Assembly: GCA_023127875.1 (NCBI GenBank)
Contig: JAGMFA010000030.1
Coordinates: forward strand, 1 to 16,047
DNA length: 16,047 bases
Direction of reading: 5' to 3'
Origin: Candidatus Zixiibacteriota bacterium
Lineage (GTDB): Bacteria > Zixibacteria > MSB-5A5 > SM1-73
The position numbers were made by a program, and so were the translations under genes. The notes under the pieces are model-generated. The model did not search any database, was not told where the DNA came from, and worked only from the letters and a program-made list of their open reading frames with translations. Positions 12,517-16,047 of this stretch are shown here, piece after piece (the first letter of the stretch is position 1; the number at the start of each line of letters is the position of its first letter).

Positions 12517-13788
12517 ATGGGAAAAACAATAGCGGAAAAGATAATAGGGAGTCATGCCCAAAAATCCGAATTTGGATCCTGCGGAGAGGTGAGTGCGGGC
12601 GAGATAGCGCTGGTTGGTGTAGATGTCTGTTTGACCCAGGACGGAACAGGACCTTTGGCTATTAGACAGCTTCAAAAGATAAATCTGGAGAAAGCAGCCA
12701 ATCCCAAAAGGACGGTTCTGTTTTTAGATCACGCCGCTCCCTCTCCCCGTAAAGAGCTGGCCAATGACCATATCACCATCAGGAAATTCGCCCAAAAGAC
12801 TGGTGCTTGTCTTTCGGAGGTGGGAGAGGGAGTGTGTCACCAGATCATAGCAGAATCCTATCTTAACCCGGGTGATATTTTGATTGGGGCGGATTCGCAC
12901 ACCTGCACCGGCGGGGCACTGAGTGCCTTTGCCACCGGCATGGGTTCCACCGATGTAGCGGTGGGTATCGCTTTGGGAAAAACCTGGTTGAGAGTTCCCG
13001 AAACGTTTAAGGTGGAGGTCAACGGAAAGCTAAAGCCAGGGGTTTATCCCAAGGACATTATCCTCCACTTGATCGGATCAATAGGGGCTGACGGAGCTAC
13101 ATACAAAGCCTTAGAATTTTGCGGGGATACAATTGAAAAGATGTCCATGAGCGGAAGATTCACTCTCTCCAACATGGCAGTGGAGGCGGGCGCAAAAGCC
13201 GGACTAATTTCTTCGGATGAGACCACCAGGGAATTTTTGAAAAAACAGGAAAGGGGAGACAAGTTCAAAGAAATTGCCCCGGACAAGGATGCAGTCTATG
13301 AGAGGGTGATTGAAATCGATGCCTCGAAGCTTACCCCAGTGGTGGCATTCCCCCATACCGTGGACAATGTCAAACCTATAGATGAAGCCAAGGGGATAAA
13401 GATAAATCAAGTCTTTATCGGCACCTGTACTAATGGAAGATTGGAGGACTTGGAGGTCGCCGTCCGGATAATCAAAGGGAAAAAGAAACATCCAGAAACA
13501 AGAATGATCATCGTTCCCGCCTCCAAGGCAGTCTTTTTGGATGCCCTCCGAGCTGGTTACGTTGAAACCCTGGTGGAGTTCGGAGCCGCAATCATGGCTC
13601 CTGGCTGTGGTCCCTGCGTGGGAGTGCACGAGGGGATCTTAGGTGATGGTGAGGCCTGTCTTGCCACCATGAACAGAAACTTTAAAGGCAGGATGGGAAA
13701 CACAGAAGGATTCATCTACTTGGCATCACCTGCAACCGCAGCGGCAACTGCCATAGCTGGCGAGATAGCCGACCCGCGAGAGGTTTAG
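12517..13788 (+). CDS. LeuC/homoaconitase-type hydro-lyase, large subunit (aconitase role likely)
   Basis: A 423-residue [4Fe-4S] enzyme of the prokaryotic 3-isopropylmalate dehydratase/homoaconitase family; at about 420 residues it matches the archaeal-type large subunit rather than the longer 460-470 residue bacterial LeuC. Cluster ligands are Cys304 in IGTCTNGR and Cys364 and Cys367 in APGCGPCVG. Other family motifs are QDGTGPLAIRQL, FLDHAAPSP, GEGVCHQI, IGADSHTCTGGAL and the GMGSTDVA helix. Such enzymes isomerise a 2- or 3-hydroxy tricarboxylate by dehydration and rehydration. The small subunit follows 60 bases later and isocitrate dehydrogenase after that, so citrate/isocitrate is a likely substrate; isopropylmalate or homocitrate remain possible. 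TTAGGAAAAAG precedes the ATG. Confidence 0.9.
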   Translation: MGKTIAEKIIGSHAQKSEFGSCGEVSAGEIALVGVDVCLTQDGTGPLAIRQLQKINLEKAANPKRTVLFLDHAAPSPRKELANDHITIRKFAQKTGACLSEVGEGVCHQIIAESYLNPGDILIGADSHTCTGGALSAFATGMGSTDVAVGIALGKTWLRVPETFKVEVNGKLKPGVYPKDIILHLIGSIGADGATYKALEFCGDTIEKMSMSGRFTLSNMAVEAGAKAGLISSDETTREFLKKQERGDKFKEIAPDKDAVYERVIEIDASKLTPVVAFPHTVDNVKPIDEAKGIKINQVFIGTCTNGRLEDLEVAVRIIKGKKKHPETRMIIVPASKAVFLDALRAGYVETLVEFGAAIMAPGCGPCVGVHEGILGDGEACLATMNRNFKGRMGNTEGFIYLASPATAAATAIAGEIADPREV

Positions 13789-13848
13789 GTCAAAATTAAC
13801 CCCTCCCGAACCGAGGGTCACGGAGATTTTCAACTAAAGGAGAATTTT

Positions 13849-14349
13849 ATGGCACTGAGTGGAAAAGTGTGGAAATTTGGAGATGACATCTCCACCGACC
13901 TCATTGCCCCGGGAAGATTGTTTCACCTACGGTCCAATCTTCCAGAGTTGGCAAAGCATGTGCTGGAGGATGCCGACCCGGATTTTGCCCAAAAGATGCA
14001 AAAGGGGGATTTCGTGGTAGGTGGGAGCAATTTCGGATGTGGATCATCCAGAGAACATGCCCCCACTATAATAAAATTGGCGGGAGTTTCGGCAGTATTA
14101 GCCAAGTCCTTCGCCCGGATATTTTATCGCAACGCCATTAATGTGGGGCTTCCGGTGTTGATCTGTGACACCGACAAAATAAAGGTGGGAGATGAACTGG
14201 AGGTGGATTTAGAAAAAGGGACAGTAGTTAACAAAACTCAAGGAAAGACTTTGAATTTTGCCCCATTGCCTGATGTGATGATAAAGATATTAAATGATGG
14301 TGGTCTTCTGGCACACATTGAAAAACACGGAGATTTTAAGATAGACTGA
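13849..14349 (+). CDS. LeuD/homoaconitase-type hydro-lyase, small subunit
   Basis: A 166-residue swivel-domain subunit of the archaeal-type LeuD/HacB length. Residues 7-17 (VWKFGDDISTD) are the start motif; GSNFGCGSSREHAP (59-72) is the substrate-binding signature, with the catalytic serine loop. The specificity loop near 21-30 reads GRLFHLRSNL, with Arg28 where homoaconitase and dual-function enzymes carry Arg (a YLRT-like loop, as I recall) and strict isopropylmalate enzymes carry a hydrophobic residue. A carboxylate-binding Arg there favours a substrate with an extra acid group, such as citrate or homocitrate. The start follows AAAGGAGAA, a strong ribosome site. It completes the heterodimer with the preceding gene. 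Confidence 0.92.
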   Translation: MALSGKVWKFGDDISTDLIAPGRLFHLRSNLPELAKHVLEDADPDFAQKMQKGDFVVGGSNFGCGSSREHAPTIIKLAGVSAVLAKSFARIFYRNAINVGLPVLICDTDKIKVGDELEVDLEKGTVVNKTQGKTLNFAPLPDVMIKILNDGGLLAHIEKHGDFKID

Positions 14350-14385
14350 CCTGCGGTAAAAGTAGCAAAAGGTTGTCATGTTCAC

Positions 14386-14491
14386 TGTCATGTTGAGCGG
14401 AGCGAAACATCTCCATTTCTATGTTTACTTAACTGCGAGCCTTCTGGTCTCGCTTATGGGATCCAGATTCTTCGCTACGCTCAGAATGACA
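14386..14491. repeat. 106-bp inverted-repeat element of the GAGCG type
   Basis: The left arm begins TGTCATGTTGAGCGGAGCGA (14386-14405) and the right arm ends at 14491 with the near-complement (TTCGCTACGCTCAGAATGACA at 14471-14491, less its first base). A weaker inner hairpin, GCGAG/CTCGC, lies near 14437-14455. Elements with arms containing GAGCG-AGCGAA are common scattered non-coding repeats. It fills most of the 219-base spacer 14350-14568 between the small subunit and isocitrate dehydrogenase and carries no gene. A fragment like one arm (TTCGCTTCGCTCAC) lies at 405-418 inside the transposase remnant. Confidence 0.7.
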
Positions 14492-14568
14492 TAGAAGAAT
14501 CATCATTGTGTTTGTATTAGTTGGAAATCTAAGATGCTTAAATTTAACAAACAACAACAGGAGGAAAA

Positions 14569-15816
14569 ATGGCAGAGTTTGATAAACTTACCGTTCCAAC
14601 CGAGGGGAAGAAGATTGAGATTGAAGGCGATAGGTTGACTATCCCGGATAATCCAATAATTCCGGTTATCGAGGGTGATGGAATAGGACGGGACATCATG
14701 AAAGCCACCCGCAGAGTGCTGGATGCGGCGGTGGAGAAGACCTATGGCGGCAAAAAGAAGATAGTTTGGTTCGACATCTATGCGGGAGAGGCGGCTCAAG
14801 CAAAATATGGAGAGGTGCTTCCTAAAGATACCTTTGAAGCCATAAAGCACTTCATCGTGGCTTTGAAGGGACCATTGACCACTCCGGTGGGAGGAGGATA
14901 CCGGAGTTTGAACGTAACTTTACGACAAGTACTGAATCTTTATGCCTGCGTTCGTCCGGTCAGGTATTTTGAAGGTGTCCCCTCTCCGGTCAAGCATCCG
15001 GAGAGGATGAACTTGATCATATATAGGGAAAACACCGAGGACGTTTATGCCGGAATCGAATGGGCCGAAGGAACCCCAGAGGTCAAAAAACTAATCGACT
15101 GGCTGAACAAGACGTATAAGTTAAACATCAGACCCGACTCCGGAGTCGGAATAAAACCCATGAGCATTACCGGAACCGAGAGGCTGATCAGAAAGGCGAT
15201 AAAGTTTGCCATAGAATCTGGCCGCAAGTCAGTTACCATAGTACATAAGGGCAACATCATGAAGTATACTGAGGGGGCTTTCAGGGACTGGGGATACAAG
15301 CTGGCAACCAGAGAGTTCAGAGATAAGGTGGTAACCGAAGACGAGCTGTGGAGCAAATACGACGGAAAGATGCCAGAAGGGAAAGTCTTGATAAAAGACC
15401 GAATCGCCGACAGCATGCTCCAGCAGATCCTCACCCGGACCAATGAATATGACGTGGTCGCCACCCCTAACCTCAACGGCGACTATCTATCGGATGCCTG
15501 TGCCGCACAAGTAGGTGGACTGGGCATGGCTCCGGGTGCCAATATCGGAGACTTTATCGGGCTATTCGAAGCCACCCATGGAACTGCTCCCAAGTACACG
15601 GATAAAGATATGGTCAATCCCGGCTCTCTTATCCTTTCCGGCTGTATGATGCTGGAGTATCTGGAGTGGAGAGAGGCGGCTGAGCTGATCTACAAAGCCA
15701 TGGGGGATACCATCAAGCAAAAGAGAGTAACCTACGATTTGCACAGATTGATGGAAGGTGCTACCAAACTGAAAACCTCTGAATACGCCTCTGCTATAAT
15801 TGAAAATATGGGTTAG
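14569..15816 (+). CDS. icd: Isocitrate dehydrogenase, NADP-dependent type
   Basis: A 415-residue enzyme, colinear with E. coli Icd (416). It oxidatively decarboxylates isocitrate to 2-oxoglutarate. Substrate residues are in place: Ser113 and Asn115 in [10 protein letters not shown], Arg119, Arg129, Arg153 in YREN, Tyr160, Lys227 in VHKGNI; metal-binding Asp281, Asp305 and Asp309. The coenzyme pocket has Lys342, Tyr343 and Val349 ([16 protein letters not shown]) plus Tyr389 and Arg393 (VTYDLHRLM), the set known for NADP preference in E. coli. Ser113 is the serine phosphorylated by AceK in E. coli; no aceK is visible. AGGAGG precedes the ATG closely. It follows the LeuCD-like pair on the same strand and ends in a strong terminator, so the three probably form an operon. 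Confidence 0.97.
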   Translation: MAEFDKLTVPTEGKKIEIEGDRLTIPDNPIIPVIEGDGIGRDIMKATRRVLDAAVEKTYGGKKKIVWFDIYAGEAAQAKYGEVLPKDTFEAIKHFIVALKGPLTTPVGGGYRSLNVTLRQVLNLYACVRPVRYFEGVPSPVKHPERMNLIIYRENTEDVYAGIEWAEGTPEVKKLIDWLNKTYKLNIRPDSGVGIKPMSITGTERLIRKAIKFAIESGRKSVTIVHKGNIMKYTEGAFRDWGYKLATREFRDKVVTEDELWSKYDGKMPEGKVLIKDRIADSMLQQILTRTNEYDVVATPNLNGDYLSDACAAQVGGLGMAPGANIGDFIGLFEATHGTAPKYTDKDMVNPGSLILSGCMMLEYLEWREAAELIYKAMGDTIKQKRVTYDLHRLMEGATKLKTSEYASAIIENMG

Positions 15817-15842
15817 TCTGATTCCCGGATTGAAGAGATAAG

Positions 15843-15882
15843 AAATCCAGAACCTAACTTAAGTTAGGTTCTGGATTTTTTT
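15843..15882 (+). terminator. Perfect-palindrome terminator after icd
   Basis: An 18-base arm (15843-15860, beginning AAATCCAGAACC) is followed directly by its exact complement (15861-15878), then the T-run completes at 15876-15882. The symmetric AAA/TTT edges let it work on both strands. It lies 27 bases after the icd stop. Confidence 0.9.
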
Positions 15883-15901
15883 GCAATAATGCAGATGTAG
15901 C

Positions 15902-15919
15902 GGAAACCTTTAGGTTTCC
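15902..15919. repeat. Hairpin repeat GGAAACCT/AGGTTTCC
   Basis: GGAAACCT (15902-15909), a TT centre, AGGTTTCC (15912-15919). The preceding TAGC recurs at 15998-16001 before CGCAACCTTCAGG, so the two look like related fragments of a scattered repeat. The rest of 15920-15997 is pyrimidine-rich with no gene. Confidence 0.5.
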
Positions 15920-16011
15920 ACAATTACTCAAAAGACCTCTCCCCCTTTGTTCCCCCTCTCCACTTAGTGGCTGTGTCACAACTGTGTTTTGAATTGGTAG
16001 CCGCAACCTTC

Positions 16012-16047
16012 AGGGGCTGTTAAAAAACCCTATTGGCAGGGCTAAAT
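16012..16047. repeat. Inverted copy of the 11540-11575 repeat, cut by the window end
   Basis: The reverse complement of these 36 bases matches 11540-11575 with only about five differences, including the arm ATTTAGCCCTGCC and the T-run. The copy continues beyond the window, so its full hairpin is not visible. Confidence 0.75.

Noticed and set aside
15883..16047. Closely spaced repeats at the right end as a CRISPR-like array
   Set aside because: Repeats are irregular in length and spacing and are related to scattered palindromic elements; no regular repeat-spacer pattern exists.

Overview
The window looks like a chromosomal segment (roughly 45% G+C) from an uncultured Gram-negative bacterium with an outer membrane. 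Its TolR/ExbD and TonB-like proteins are of the kind I associate with the FCB superphylum and related candidate phyla such as Zixibacteria, and the spacers are unusually rich in short palindromic repeats. That placement is inference. I see no rRNA, tRNA or CRISPR array.

Layout: (1) 2-720 is a broken remnant of an IS1634-type (IS4-like) transposase, with two frameshifts, an internal deletion and palindromic repeat insertions. (2) 721-1302 is a regulatory spacer with two outward-facing sigma70-like promoters that share an inverted 14-mer, plus several palindromes and a long leader. (3) 1303-5976 (+) is a tight four-gene operon: a small two-helix membrane protein, an ExbD/TolR-type proton-channel protein, a three-helix protein whose third helix region resembles the membrane anchor of FCB-type TonB but whose periplasmic part is unfamiliar, and two exported proteins of unknown function. 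No ExbB/TolQ gene is linked to it. This is the strongest candidate for an undescribed system. (4) 6249-11190 (-) is a complete tol-pal operon, tolQ-tolR-tolA/tonB-like-tolB-pal-cpoB, with a well-formed promoter and palindromic repeats wedged between several of its genes. It converges on the ExbD-type operon. (5) 11715-12080 (-) is a small four-helix membrane protein with its own terminator. (6) 12517-15816 (+) is a two-subunit hydro-lyase of the LeuCD/homoaconitase type followed by an NADP-type isocitrate dehydrogenase, ending in a near-perfect terminator.

How the genes work together: the Tol-Pal proteins should use proton motive force to hold the outer membrane to the peptidoglycan during division. 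The ExbD/TonB-like operon probably makes a second force-transducing envelope complex, perhaps borrowing TolQ or an ExbB encoded elsewhere. The LeuCD-like pair beside isocitrate dehydrogenase suggests an aconitase role (citrate to isocitrate to 2-oxoglutarate) rather than leucine synthesis, since no leuA or leuB is present here.
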